A DNA stretch of 64,000 nt from Amblyomma americanum (lineage: Eukaryota > Arthropoda > Arachnida > Ixodida > Ixodidae): NCBI RefSeq assembly GCF_052857255.1, contig NC_135505.1:24700269-24764268 (forward strand). The letters are read 5' to 3'. Of this stretch, positions 1 through 9,915 are shown piece by piece. The first letter of the stretch is position 1, and each line of letters starts with the position of its first letter. The notes beneath the pieces are model-generated. The model had not been told where the DNA came from, searched no databases, and was given only the letters and a program-made list of their open reading frames with translations. Both the position numbers and the translations under genes were made by a program.

Positions 1-400
1 AATATGCACCCTTCAGGCAGATACGCTGCAGATACCGACGGGGAAACAGTGGAGCGATTGTCAGTGAGCTGGCAATAGGACCACGGTGGAAGTGTCTTTA
101 AACGATGAAGTTTGAGAGACTGTTTTCGAGCTCTATTTGCCACCCGTTGGTCGATGATTTCACTGAGTGTATTAAGTTGGGCGAACTCCTGTAGCACAGG
201 TATGTGTGTTAAACGAGGCAGATATGTTATGACGCGCATAGCCTCACGATTGATAGCTTCAAGGGAGTCCCACTGTCTGCGGGTGAGACGTTGAAATTGA
301 GCCTGATATACTATCCGTGGCTGAAGGATAGAGCGCACAAGCTGGCGGGCCATATGAGCACGTGCGCCACCAGAGCGCATAGCTATGCGACGAATCAGAC

Positions 401-1126
401 CTAGAGTAGCGTGAGCCGATTTACGGGTGGCTGTAGCCACGGGGTGCCAGTCCCAGATGTATGGAGGAGAAGACCAAGAATACGAACAGTTTCTACCTGA
501 GGAATCAGAGAATTATGTACCGTAATATTTAAAGGGGGAGCTTTCCGTAAGGCGGCTTTATTTCCAATTCGAATGAAACATGATTTAGTAGGAGAGAATG
601 TTAGACCCAAAGGTGGGAGGCGAGATGTCAATACATCCAGCGCGTGTTGAAGGACCGACTGATGAATAGACGCATCTGGATGACAGCACCACAAGGTGAT
701 ATCATCGGCATATGCAAGCACGCGGATAAAAGGGATGGTCTCTAGGGCTCGAACAAGAGGAATTAAAGCCACATTAAATAATGTGGGGGCGAGAACGGAG
801 CCCTGCGGCACTCCTCTATTGGAAGTGAAATTACCCAAGGGCTTTCCGTGGACACGCACGCTGAAGGTTCGATTTGCTAAAAAGGCGTGAATGGAGAGGA
901 GGAACCGGTGAGGGAGACCAAGAGTTTGAAGGGAGGCAAGAATGGCAGAGTGAAGGATGTTATCATATGCCTTTGTTATGTCTGTAGCGATTACGGTTCG
1001 TACAAGGTGACTCTGTGGAGAGTGGTCAAGCACGTCAGCAGCCAAAGTAGCAAGGCCGTCCTCCGTTCCAAATTGTGGGCGGAAACCAATTTGGGAATCT
1101 GGGTAACAATCATGGGATTCCAGCCA
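401..1126 (-). pseudogene. LINE A ORF2, RT palm region (copy 1)
   Basis: This continues the reverse transcriptase past the premature stop at 1127. In the open stretch beginning at 1045, palm motif A is DITKAYD (residues 22-28), GVPQGSVLAP is at 78-87 and the catalytic AYADD at 111-115, so the polymerase active site is conserved. The reading frame is lost near 432, where copy 1 lacks one base that copies 2 and 3 have, and translation would end at 401-403. The remaining 1-400 matches the RT-to-RNase H linker of the other copies in another frame. The product would not be functional, but the breaks are few, so the insertion looks young. Confidence 0.9.
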
Positions 1127-2656
1127 TCATGATAAGCGTGCGGCTAGAATGTTTTCATAAAGCTTGCAGATGGTAGGGGTAAGGGAAATTGGACGAAGGG
1201 CCGAGAGAGATACTGGAGGCTGACCTGACTTGGGTATTGGAACCACAATAGAATGCTTCCAGTCTCGCGGCATGACGCCAGAAAGCCACACTTCGTTAAA
1301 AGTATCAAGTAGGGTTTCCAAAGCCCTCCCTTCCAAGTTACGGAATAAGGAGTTAGGTATGCCGTCGTGCCCGGGAGTAGTAGTAGTTTTTAAACGGTCA
1401 ATGGAGGCCAGCAGCTCTGCCATGGTGAGGTCAGAAGTAATTCCATCGGGGGGCTCTGTTACCGATAAGTGAGGTGGAGGCGTAGCGGTGCAGTCATGGT
1501 TTGGAAAAAATTGACGGGCCGCTTGTTGTGCAAATGTGTCCTCATCCACATTTAGCGCGAGGCGAATGCTCTCTGTGTAATCTGCAACCTGAGAAGGGCG
1601 CTCCATGGCGTGAAACACTCTCCAAAGATGTCGATTGCCCTGCGTAGAGGACAGGCGGGCACACCATGCAGCCCAGCGTTGCCTGCCTAGCCGCTTTGCA
1701 TAGTGCCGCCCCCGTGCGGTAGCGCGGTGAAGAGTAGGAAGAGCCGAAGGGTCATCGGGGTGACGAGTAGCGTAAAGATCCGCCTGGCGACGAAGAGCCC
1801 ACAGATTCAAGAGATGTATGTCCAGGTTTGGGTCGTCTTCATTTACAGTAGTGGTAATTGTGTGAGTAGCGAGAACAGCAGATAGAGTAGACAATGCTGA
1901 AGAGGGGCTGAATGTAGATAAATGATTGTCTGCGCGTACGGAGTCCCATGATGTTATTCGTACAGTGCGGCGTATTTTCCGTAGACGCGTAGGCGTGAGG
2001 GAGATAAAAATAGGGCTGTGATCGCTACCCCAAGTATCAGAATCAACAGCCCAACGAGGGTTACCGGGGCCTAACCACCAAGTCAAATCAGGTGAATACG
2101 GGCCACCTCGTGGGCGGGTAGAAGTATTCGGGTGGTTCAAAAGTTGAAAGGAATGATCCGAAAAGCTCCCTTGGATGTGTGAACCCCTTGAGGAATCCGA
2201 TGGGTAACCCCACGCAGTGTGTGCGCCGTTGAAGTCAGCACCAACTAGAATAAAGATACCCGGGTTGGTAGAACGTAGAAAACGAACCCATCCCAGATTA
2301 GGAGATGCGGAGCCAGGACGACAATAAAAAGAAACCAGAATAAGGGGTGTGCGTGCAGGTTTTACGAGAAGGGCGACAACCTCTTGACGTGTGTTGCACC
2401 AGCGTGAAAGGTCGAGCGGTGTGTGCGGAACTGAACTGTCAATATAAATTGCAGATTTACCTGGGCTGAGGGAGGAGGCGGTGCAACGGCGATCAGGGAT
2501 AGATGGTGAATGGTATGCGCAGAAACCTGAAAGGCGTGGGAGTGCATTATGCTCTTGCAGTAGGAACGCCCATGCCCTCAGCTTTCCGTCGCGAAGGCGG
2601 ATGTTCACTTCAGAGGCCTTATTAGCGAATCCTCGACAGTTCCACTGCACCACCAC
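1127..2656 (-). pseudogene. LINE A ORF2, endonuclease and N-terminal RT part (copy 1)
   Basis: 509 codons, open until a TGA at 1127-1129 where copy 2 keeps a Trp codon. The endonuclease is visible as QWNCRG at residues 4-9, the catalytic-type Glu in LLQEHN near residue 35, DFNGAHTAWG at 141-150 and TWGSDHSP at 208-215. These are the signatures of apurinic-like LINE endonucleases, which nick the target DNA. After a linker of about 200 residues the RT begins, with DGIPNSLFR, then IPKSGQ and LRPISLTP (fingers). The start used is a GTG-type codon, with no nearby upstream ATG in frame. Copy 2 suggests that ORF2 begins close to the ORF1 stop. Apart from the terminal stop this half is intact. Confidence 0.9.
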
Positions 2657-2660
2657 CGAT

Positions 2661-2724
2661 GGCTGGCAGTTCTGTTCTGGTGTCGGCTAGTAGCAGTGGT
2701 CTCGTTTCCTCCGCTCCTGAGGCG
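2661..2724. other. Short spacer between LINE and SINE
   Basis: This stretch does not match LINE copy 2 and lies outside the SINE target duplication. It is probably host or older repeat sequence; nothing is recognised in it. Confidence 0.4.
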
Positions 2725-2734
2725 TTAAGCCTAC

Positions 2735-2737
<3 letters not shown>

Positions 2738-2796
<59 letters not shown>

Positions 2797-2797
2797 T
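2738..2797 (+). repeat. (AAT)n microsatellite forming the SINE tail
   Basis: About 19 uninterrupted AAT units form the 3' tail of the adjacent minus-strand SINE. The run of Asn codons seen in forward translation is only this microsatellite. Confidence 0.97.
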
Positions 2798-3037
2798 GGT
2801 TTTTGGGGGAAAGGAAATGGCGCAGTATCTGTCTCATATATCGTTGGACACCTGAACCGCGCCGTAAGGGAAGGGATAAAGGAGGGAGTGAAAGGAGAAA
2901 GGAAGAAAGAGGTGCCGTAGTGGAGGGCTCCGGAATAATTTCGACCAACTGGGGATCTTTAACGTGCACTGACATCGCACAGCACACGGGCGCCTTAGCG
3001 TTTTTCCTCCATAAAAACGCAGCCGCCACGGTCGGGT
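2738..3037 (-). mobile_element. tRNA-derived SINE with (ATT)n tail and 13-bp target duplication
   Basis: On the minus strand the element runs from a box B-like remnant and a GGCGGCTGCG block, through a conserved core (CAGTGCACGTTAAAGA, then GGTCGAAATTATTCCGGAG), to a pyrimidine-rich part and an (ATT)n tail of about 19 units at 2738-2797. The same core occurs in the Ruka-type SINEs at 46502 and 56822 and in copies at 13458 and 19708. It is flanked by the perfect direct repeat TTAAGCCTACATA at 2725-2737 and 3038-3050, which marks a retroposition event. The tRNA-like head is cut off at box B, so this copy is 5'-truncated. Confidence 0.9.
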
Positions 3038-3051
3038 TTAAGCCTACATAG

Positions 3052-3720
3052 TCTTATCTGTATTCAGCTGCAACATGTTTTCAGGCAACCAATTAGATAA
3101 CAAATTTAAGTAAATAGGTAAGCTAGACTAGCAGATTAATTTTAAGAGAAGCAAAAAGTAAGTTGGTGTCGTCTGCTACATTATTAATTTTGAGCGCCTT
3201 TTATGTTTAAAATATCATTGACGTATAACAAGAAAAGCAATGTACCCTGCTTTCAGCCTTGCGGGACAGCTTTTTGCAGCAGCATTGTATAGGAGGACAC
3301 ACCTTGCATTTTTAAATATTCGCTTCTACCACTTAGGTAACTACGCTTAAGCGCATAAGCCACTCCACGTATACCATACCTTTAAAATTTTATCAGCAAA
3401 ATTTTGTGATCTCTAGAAAAAAAAGCCTTTCTTAGATCGAAAAATAACCCAATTGTGAGCATTCGTGCCTCAATATTTTCTATTATTTTATCCTTAATAC
3501 ATACAAGTGCTTGCTCGGTTCCTTTATTTTTCTGAAACCCGTGCTCACAGGAAGAGGATATGCCTTGCTTAAAAAGAAATACTGATAGCCTTTGATAAAC
3601 CACTTCCTCAAAGATTTTTGAGAAAACTTCTAAATCTAAATTAGGCGTGTAGTTTTTAATTTGATTCTCGCCACCACCATTACATACGGGCGTCATGCGT
3701 GCGATCTTCAGTTTCTCTTT
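3052..3720 (-). pseudogene. CR1-like LINE reverse transcriptase relic
   Basis: The open stretch at 3382-3696 reads FSKIFEEVVYQRL, GISSSCEHGFQKNKGTEQAL and a palm block LFFDLRKAF. This is the fingers-palm arrangement of CR1/L2-type LINEs, where the last block is usually LFLDLRKAFD. Further downstream on the minus strand, around 3150-3190, the degraded active-site block VADDTNLLFA is visible where the family has YADDTNLF. Several frame changes separate the two. The upstream endonuclease and the C-terminal part are missing; the SINE duplication bounds the left side. It is an old, non-functional fragment. Confidence 0.82.
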
Positions 3721-4555
3721 AAAACACTGGAAGAAAGTGTTAAATTGATAGTATATGCTAGCGCACTACTGGATCTCACACACGACGTGCTTGGTCGGTC
3801 ACGAAGCAAAACAATCTACACCTGCTGAAACATGATTGTTAATTTCAAGGGCAATAATAATGACCTCTGCGGTACCCGTTGGTTGGAAAAAGATGGTGTT
3901 TGAAATTTGAGACACAACAGCTGCATCACAGATGAAACAATGTTTTTTTTTCTTCTCGTATGCGCTGGAGCTTGAGTGAAGTGTTCGTTCATTGCATTAG
4001 CTAGTTCTATTCCTTAAATTTCGTTGCTATTTAATTTGGATGCTATTGCGTGTGATATGTCTTCTTTCTGTTAGTTATCGTGTTCACAGTTGCGCATATC
4101 ATTGCGTACTATATCGTAGAAAAGGCGCTCATAGTACAGCTTTTAACCGTCCTAAGGTCGCCTTGCATATAATTTGGGTATTCCTTCAATGAACCGAACA
4201 GACTTTGGTTGCGGGTGCGTACAAAATTGTGGTATATACAATTTCTGACTTTTATGCGCTCGTACAAAGAGCAGTCTATCCAAGGCTGTGGCTGTCCTGT
4301 TGCGAATATGCTAAACCATAATAAGCAAGTATACACTGTAAAAAAGGTTCCATGCTTTGTTTGCGTCCTTAATGTCACAAATTTCTTGCCAGTCTAAGGT
4401 TGCATATAGGCATCGAAAGTGTTTTATCGTGTGATCATTTATCTTAAGACAAAACTGTAGTTTTTGACACTCGGCTGTGTTTTCTACAGTGATATTTGCA
4501 AAACAAAAGACTGGCATATTGACACAGTGCATTCCGCATTTTCGCTTAGCGCTGA
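3721..4555. other. AT-rich interval, nothing recognised
   Basis: I see no coding similarity, no terminal repeats and no tandem repeat here. Short open frames at 4109-4565 look random. Part may be the remains of the 5' LTR or flank of the gypsy element that follows. Confidence 0.4.
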
Positions 4556-4690
4556 CCTGAAGCACGCGCCGTCTCGAAGAAGAGGAAGCTGAGGTGTTAG
4601 CGATCTTGAGCTGTGGTGCCGACGTTCGTCGGATCCTGCGTTCCTGGGTTCAGTGATCACCGCATTCACGCGTGACATTTTGGTGGAGGT
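4556..4690 (+). other. Putative end of 5' LTR and primer-binding region
   Basis: A GC-richer stretch ending CGTGACA at about 4671-4677 is followed by TTTTGGTGGAGGTGC and then by the gag frame. A terminal ACA followed at once by a TGG-type primer site is what a gypsy 5' LTR/PBS junction looks like. No second LTR is present for comparison, so the LTR boundary is a guess, and the upstream part of the LTR is not recognisable. Confidence 0.4.
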
Positions 4691-4707
4691 GCGGGGTAGT
4701 GCACTCC

Positions 4708-6231
4708 ATGCTCAGGACCCCTCCAAAAAACCGGGACTCCAGCCCGCTTGACACCTTAAGAGTCGAAGTTAAGCCCACCCATCAAAGTAGCCGGCGGCTG
4801 CAAGGACTGCAACCAGAGTTCGGGCCTCTGCAGTCTCGTCCGACCGCCAGGAAACTGACCTCAGCGCGACCATCAGTGCCCACAAACATCCCCGTCAGCA
4901 TGCCGGATGCCATCCCTTTGCCGTCTGTCGTGCTGCAGCAGCCATGCGAACCACCCACCTTTCAAGGTTTCCCAGATTAGGACCCGGAGGACTGGCTCGA
5001 GAAGTTCGAACGCATAGCCCAATACAACAGGTGGGCTGACGACTCGAAGCTGCAGCACGTGTTTTTTTCACTGGAGGGTGCAGCTAGTATTTGGTTTGAG
5101 AACCGAGAAGCCACAATAACAAAATGGGGCTCCTTCAAGACTCAGTTTTTGCAGGCTTTTACCACCGTCCTCAGGAAAGAACGTTCCGAGCTGCTCCTCC
5201 AGACACGCGTCCAACTACCAAACGAGACCGTCCTCGTTTACTCCGAGGATATGGGGAAGCTCTTCCGCCGGGCTGATCCCAACATGTCCGAAGAGATGAA
5301 GCTGCGTTTTCTTATGAGGGGCATCAAGGAGCAGATCTTCGCAGGGTTAGCTCGAAGCCCGCCCAAAACGGTCGCCGAATTTGTTTCCGAAGCCACTACG
5401 ATGGCAAAGATGCTCGACATGAGATACAGACAGTACGAGCGTCCGCCGTCGCTGATGTCTACCAGCGGTGTAGATGCTTCTAGCCACGACATCCTTCGGG
5501 AAACCATCCGGACCGTCGTACGCGAGGAGCTTCAAAAGCTCTTTCCAGCCCCGGAGTCGCCGCAAGTTTCTTCCATTTCGGACATTATTCGTGAAGAGGT
5601 CCAACAGGCGCTCACGCCTCCAGCCCCTCTTCACCCGAACACAACACCCCTGATGATGACATACGCCGCAGCGGTTCGCCTTCCACCGCCGCCTCCAAGT
5701 CGGTGGTGGTGGTGGTGGTGGTAAAAACATTTATTAATTATAGAGAGAGGTGTTGGGGTCCGTGACCTGAAGGGTCACGCCCTTACAACCACTAGGTGGG
5801 GATGCCTAGTCAGGCACCCCATTGGCGGTTGCCGCAGCCCGGGCACGCTGCGTTAAGGCCCTTTGGGCCCGGATACACCTGGCCACATTCACCGCCAACC
5901 ACACCCACCTCACCCTTCTCAGGTTCTCCCTCGGAAGAGCGACGTCTGGCGTACCGCCGATTATCGCCCTCTGTGCTATCACTGCGGCGGGCCTGGTCAC
6001 GTCTACCGCAACTGTCGTTACCGACGTATGGGTCTGCAGGGATATCGTGTCGATGCGCCCCGACCGCAGTGTGGTCAATGGCCTCCAGAAATAAGCGATT
6101 ACCTGGCCGCGACACCCGAAGCACCACACTGCTACACCAGGTCGCCGTCTCCACGTCGTTTCTCGTCTCCGCGACGTTTTTCCGCCGACATTTCGCGTGG
6201 AAGGTCTCCTAGTCCCCGTCGGGAAAACTAG
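4708..6231 (+). pseudogene. gag: gypsy 1 Gag (interrupted)
   Basis: Structural polyprotein of the element. A first open part (from about 4708) is Pro/Ser-rich and leads to PPTFQGFPD, then a TAG at 4978-4980. The frame continues with DPEDWLEKFERIAQYN, and the 5059-5700 block carries the retrotransposon Gag core, including WFENREATITKW and LRFLMRGIKEQIFAGL. A LINE 3' end then interrupts at about 5702-5876. Gag resumes in the same register with WRTADYRPLCYHCGGPGHVYRNC; CX2CX4HX4C is the nucleic-acid-binding zinc knuckle. An Arg/Ser-rich tail (RSPSPRR repeats) ends at the TAG at 6229-6231. Pol lies in a different frame, so frameshifting or re-initiation would have been used. Confidence 0.9.
5702..5876 (-). 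mobile_element. LINE 3' end inserted in gypsy gag
   Basis: On the minus strand this encodes the very C-terminus RAQRALTQRARAAATANGVPD, then a stop. A short 3' UTR follows with AATAAATG and a tail of about seven ACC units, read as GGT repeats at 5701-5722 on the plus strand. A closely similar C-terminus and UTR occur in the LINE fragment at 32800-33260. Only about 175 bp are present, an extreme 5' truncation. A short CACCGCC match on both sides (near 5684 and 5890) may be part of the target duplication, but I cannot fix the borders to the base. Confidence 0.75.
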
Positions 6232-6263
6232 AAGCGGCAACCTTTGGGGGCAAGGTTGCTCAC

Positions 6264-7632
6264 ATGCGACATGTCCAAGATCCTTCACTGCTGCACAAAC
6301 ATGACCGACCGCTTACACAACGCACCGACGATCACCAGACCGATAACACGCCTCGCCGCATCAATTCTTCGCCGCAACGAAACCGCCTGGTGCCGCACCG
6401 CAGCCGTGAGCGGACTCCGCGATGTTCCCGTACACCTACGACTACAACTGCTGATCTGAACATTTCAATCGACGGTACCGACGTCACCGCACTTGTGGAC
6501 ACCGGCGCCGACTACTCGGTAATCAGTGGACCTTTTGCCGCGACTCGGAAAAAGGTGACCACACCTTGGACGGGCCCACAACTTCGTACTGCCGGGGGTC
6601 ATTTGATCACCCCAGCTGGCACGTGCACATCACGATTAAGCCTGGACTCCATGTACGCGAAAACTCACGCGAACGCGAAGGCGACGGCGGCGGCGACGGC
6701 TGGCGTTCGCTCCGTCGCTTGTAGGCAACCTCCATGCAAGCGAAGGCGGCAGGCGACGCGAACCCGCGACGTGCGCAGCGGACTCCGTGCTTTGCGCACT
6801 CAAGCTTAGAAACACGCCCGTAACCTGTACTCTCTCTTAAAATTTTGGGAGTGTGCCTCATAGCCAGGGCCAAAGGAATATTTCCTCTACGGCAGCGGTG
6901 TAGCGGCAGTGGAGATAGCTAACGGCGTGCTTGCGGAGACGAAGTCACATCACGGGGGAGGTGTGCTTTCGTTCGGTGCCTGTGCACTCCGGCTTAGTAA
7001 AAACACTCCCATAAACTGTCACCGCAATCTGATTGTAAGTGAGCAAACTATAATTTACCAGTGAGAATGCGCGCCGCGAATGTTTCTGCACGGTTGGAGC
7101 GCAGCGGCACGGCGGATCGAGCGCCGGTACCCGCGGCTCGACACGCATCTCTCCCTGCAGTACGCCCGCTCGCGTAGCCCGCTCCAAATGCTGTTAGCCC
7201 TCCGCACCCAACAAGTAGATTGTTTTAATTATTTAAATCATGCGGGTCTGCCTCTCAGCTACAAAACCAAATATTTTATCGACGGTGGCGACGACCAAGA
7301 CGACGGGCGGGTTTCGTGAGATGTACCCGTGAGAAACCGTAGACAAACCGGGAACGGCTTTGGGGGGCTCTGGTTGGCCAGTCGCGTGGGGGACTTCCGG
7401 GCGACGAGCGAAATTTTCTGTGGGTGCAGATCCGAGCGACACGGCAAGCGACACATGCATTTTGCTTCGCGCGACGGCGTCGCTCGTCGCTTGCCGCCGT
7501 CGCCTTCGCGTTCGCGTGAGTTTTCGCGTACATCGAGTCCAGGCTTTAACCATCGAAGAGAACACGTACCTGGCCACCTTCGTCGTACTCGACCAGTGTT
7601 CCCGGGACGTAATCCTCGGAATGGATTTTTGA
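6264..7632 (+). pseudogene. pol: gypsy 1 protease (split by a 907-bp insertion)
   Basis: The aspartic protease shows LVDTGADYSVIS at about 6493-6528, with the catalytic DTGA, and after the insertion YLATFVVLDQCSRDVILGMDF, the second conserved block (ILG) of retropepsins. The frame is interrupted after the Leu codon TTA at 6636-6638 and resumes at Thr (7549) behind a second TTA (7546-7548), so the two halves are in register once the insert is discounted. Just after the second block a run of five T at 7627-7631 appears to have lost one base, which ends this frame at 7632 and moves the downstream RT into another frame. Confidence 0.85.
6639..7545. mobile_element. 907-bp inverted-repeat DNA element with TTA target duplication
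   Basis: The left end AGCCTGGACTC at 6639-6649 and the right end GAGTCCAGGCT at 7535-7545 are exact complements. The inverted repeat continues inward for about 53 bp with one mismatch, through ATGTACGCGAAAACTCAC and a (GGCGAC) block. TTA flanks both sides (6636-6638 and 7546-7548). Three-base TTA/TAA duplications are typical of PIF/Harbinger-type transposons, so a non-autonomous Harbinger-like element is likely, but no transposase is encoded. The interior is GC-rich with short GTCGCT/AGCGAC subterminal motifs. Open frames crossing it are chance products. Confidence 0.88.
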
Positions 7633-9419
7633 CAGAAAATGGCGCGGTAATTGACCTTAAATCGAAGTCAATGACATTCTCCACCAAGAAGGCAATCCAC
7701 CGTGCTTTCGGACGTCCCGCGGTTCTTTCCATCCTTGATGACGTCACCATTCCACCCCGTTCGAGCGTTGTGGTCTCTGTCGGCGCGAAGACGCTGCGAA
7801 AGTTTGAAGGTGTCGTCGAAAGCAAACCAATTATGCTTTTCGGCCGCTGCCTTGCTGTCACCAGAGGGGTCGTTTACCTCGAAAACGGAGAAACCGAAGT
7901 GCTGCTTACGAATTTTGGCAGTGAGCACCAACAACTTAGCCTTGGGACTACTGTGGTCCACGTTCATGGTATGGCCGAAATTCGACGAGCGCGCAGTCTT
8001 GCCATGGTGTCGTCAACAGAAGTTCACACCGGTGTTCCCGACTTCCAGTACAACAGTAACCCCGCACTTTCGCCGCAGCAGAGAGGCCAAGTAGAAAATC
8101 TCCTCCTTCGCTACGGCGATACCTTTTCGACTTCTTCCCGCGTCGGCAGAACACACTTGGCCAAGCATCGGATAATTACAGATAACGCCACGCACCCTCT
8201 CAGACAGTCACCTTACCACGTGTCTTCCACGGAACGCGCCCCAATCAGCCGTCAAGTTAAGGAGATGCTTCGAGACGACGTCATTCAGCCCTCTCGTAGT
8301 CCCTGGGCGGCACCTGTCGTCCTCGTGAAGAAAAAAGATGTTACACTGCGGGTTTGTGTGGACTACCGTCGCCTAAACAAAGTAACTAAAAAAGATGTTT
8401 ATCCCCTTCCTCGAATCGACGATGCTCTCGATCGCCTCTGCTATGCAAAATATTTCTCACCCATGGACCTCAAATCAGGATATTGGCAAATCGAGGTAGA
8501 TGAACGGGACCGAGAAAAAACCGCATTTATTACTTCGGACGGGCTCTATGAGTTTAAGGCAATGCCATTTGGTTTGTGCTCTGCACCCGCGACGTTCCAA
8601 CGGCTGATGGACACAGTTCTGGCTGACCTGAAGTGGCAGACATGCCTCGTCCACCTTGATGACGTTGTTGTGTCCGCCCCAACGTTCGAGGAGCACCTTC
8701 GGCGCCTTGAAGTTGTGCTGCAAGCCATAAAGTCTTCTGGGCTAACGTTTAATAATGAGAAATGCCGCTTAGCTTACACTGAGCTAAAGTTCTTGGGTCA
8801 CGTCGTCAGTTGCGAGGGAGTTCGGCCGGACCCGGACAAAACCAAAGCTATTGCCAATTTCCCTCCACCGCAGGACCAAAAGGAAGTCCGCCGCATTCTA
8901 GAATTATGTGCCTACTACCGTCGCTTTGTGAAAGATTTCGCTCAAATCGCCGAGCCCCTGACGCGTTTGACAAGGACAGACACGCCTTTCACATGGGATG
9001 TCCCTCAAGCACAAGCATTTGAAACTCTTCAACGCCACCTGCAAGGACCTCCAGTTCTGGCTCACTTCGACGAAAACGCAGATACGGAGCTTCATACTGA
9101 CGCAAACAACGCAGGCCTGGGTGCCGTTCTGGTTCAAATCCACAGCAGTCGAGAGCGAGTCACCGCTTACGCCAGCCGCTCATTGTCTCGCGCGGAAACT
9201 AACTACTCAGCAACTGAGAAAGAGTGTCTAGAGATCGTGTGGGCGACGCCGAAATTTCAACCCTACCTTTATGAAAAACGTTTTACTGTAGTTACGGACC
9301 ATCATGCCTTGTGTTGGCTTGCGACCCTCAAAGATCCATCAGCCCGCCTTGTCAGATGGAGTCTGCGCCTCCAAGAATACTACATGACAGTGGCGTACAA
9401 GTCCGGCCGGCAACACTAG
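7633..9419 (+). pseudogene. pol: gypsy 1 reverse transcriptase and RNase H
   Basis: The continuous frame covers the linker from TENGAVIDL and the RT with VCVDYRRLNKVT, the palm block FSPMDLKSGYWQIE, GLCSAPATFQRLMD and the active-site block LVHLDDVV at 8646-8669. The family has Y-x-D-D here; this copy has HLDD, so the aromatic residue is lost while both Asp remain. The connection and RNase H follow, with ELHTDANNAGLGAVLVQ, the YSATEKECLEIVWA block and TDHHALCWL. The frame ends at TAG 9417-9419 in YKSGRQH*, where related elements read on into integrase. Everything before 7633 in this frame is noise contributed by the inverted-repeat insert. Confidence 0.93.
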
Positions 9420-9915
9420 GATGCCGATTGCCTCTCGCGTGCGCCCGTCGAATCCCCAACGCAGGACGGAAACTACGACGACAACATCACCTTAAATGCG
9501 ATCAGTGCAACGAGCCTTGCTGACAAACAATACGCCGACACAGAACTTCGGGACCTCATTGAGTTTCTTAACGGGACCCGCCCGACTGTCCCGAAGGCTT
9601 TCATGCGCTCGGTAGCGTCTCTCTGCGTTCGCCATGGTGTCCTCGTAAAGAAAACTTTTGCCGCGAACAATCAGCAATACCTTATTGTTATACCGACGAG
9701 CCTAAGGGACGAAATCCTTCAAGCTCCACACGATGAACCGACTTCTGGACATTTGGGTGTAGCCCGCACGCTTGCAAGAATCAAAGAGAAGTATTACTGA
9801 CCCCGCCTTCAGTCGGACGTTGCACACTACGTCAGAACGCGCCGAGGCTGTCAGCGTCGCAAAGTGCCCTCAACAAAACCCGCTGGATTCTTGAAGCCTA
9901 TAGCACCACCTATAG
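9420..9915 (+). pseudogene. pol: gypsy 1 integrase, N-terminal zinc-binding part only
   Basis: Reading continues with DADCLSRAPV and LRDEILQAPHDEPTSGHLGV, which contains the His pair of the HHCC integrase finger. A TGA at 9798-9800 then falls where KEKYYW is expected. The next block, RRGCQRRKVPSTKPAG, keeps one Cys of the finger; the other is replaced by Arg. The match ends near LKPIAPPIEA at about 9915. The catalytic D-D-E core and the 3' LTR are absent, replaced by the RTE relic, so this copy could not integrate. Confidence 0.85.

Larger units (their letters stand above)
1..2660 (-). mobile_element. I-superfamily LINE, family A copy 1 (5'-truncated, cut by window edge)
   Basis: Non-LTR retrotransposon read on the minus strand, encoding an APE-type endonuclease followed by a reverse transcriptase. 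It matches 49266-51925 nearly base for base, with only a few differences per hundred bases by eye, and it matches the plus-strand copy at 23352-24790. The match to copy 2 stops abruptly near 2660, just upstream of the ORF2 start, so ORF1 and the 5' UTR are absent. This is the usual 5' truncation of target-primed reverse transcription. The 3' end lies beyond base 1. The family belongs to the I group because copies 2 and 3 show an RNase H domain after the RT and copy 2 has a CCHC-type ORF1. Assignment within that group is inference. Confidence 0.93.
4556..9915 (+). mobile_element. Ty3/gypsy LTR retrotransposon 1, with two nested insertions
   Basis: The order is leader, gag with one CCHC knuckle, aspartic protease, reverse transcriptase, RNase H and the N-terminal part of integrase, which is the domain order of Ty3/gypsy. 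No matching 3' LTR or integrase core follows; the element stops near 9915 where an RTE relic begins. Inside it lie a LINE 3' end (about 5702-5876) and a 907-bp inverted-repeat element (6639-7545). Ignoring the insertions, the element has a stop in gag (4978-4980), a one-base frameshift near 7630, a stop at the RNase H/integrase border (9417-9419) and another at 9798-9800. It is dead but still easily readable. Confidence 0.93.

Noticed and set aside
2659..3051. Plus-strand open frame with a run of about 20 Asn
   Set aside because: It is the (AAT)n tail of a minus-strand SINE plus flanking SINE sequence, not a protein.
7329..7632. N-terminal 100 residues of the long gypsy pol frame
   Set aside because: This part is the right arm of the 907-bp inverted-repeat element and runs in a different frame from the protease. 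Similarity to retroelements begins only after about 7633.
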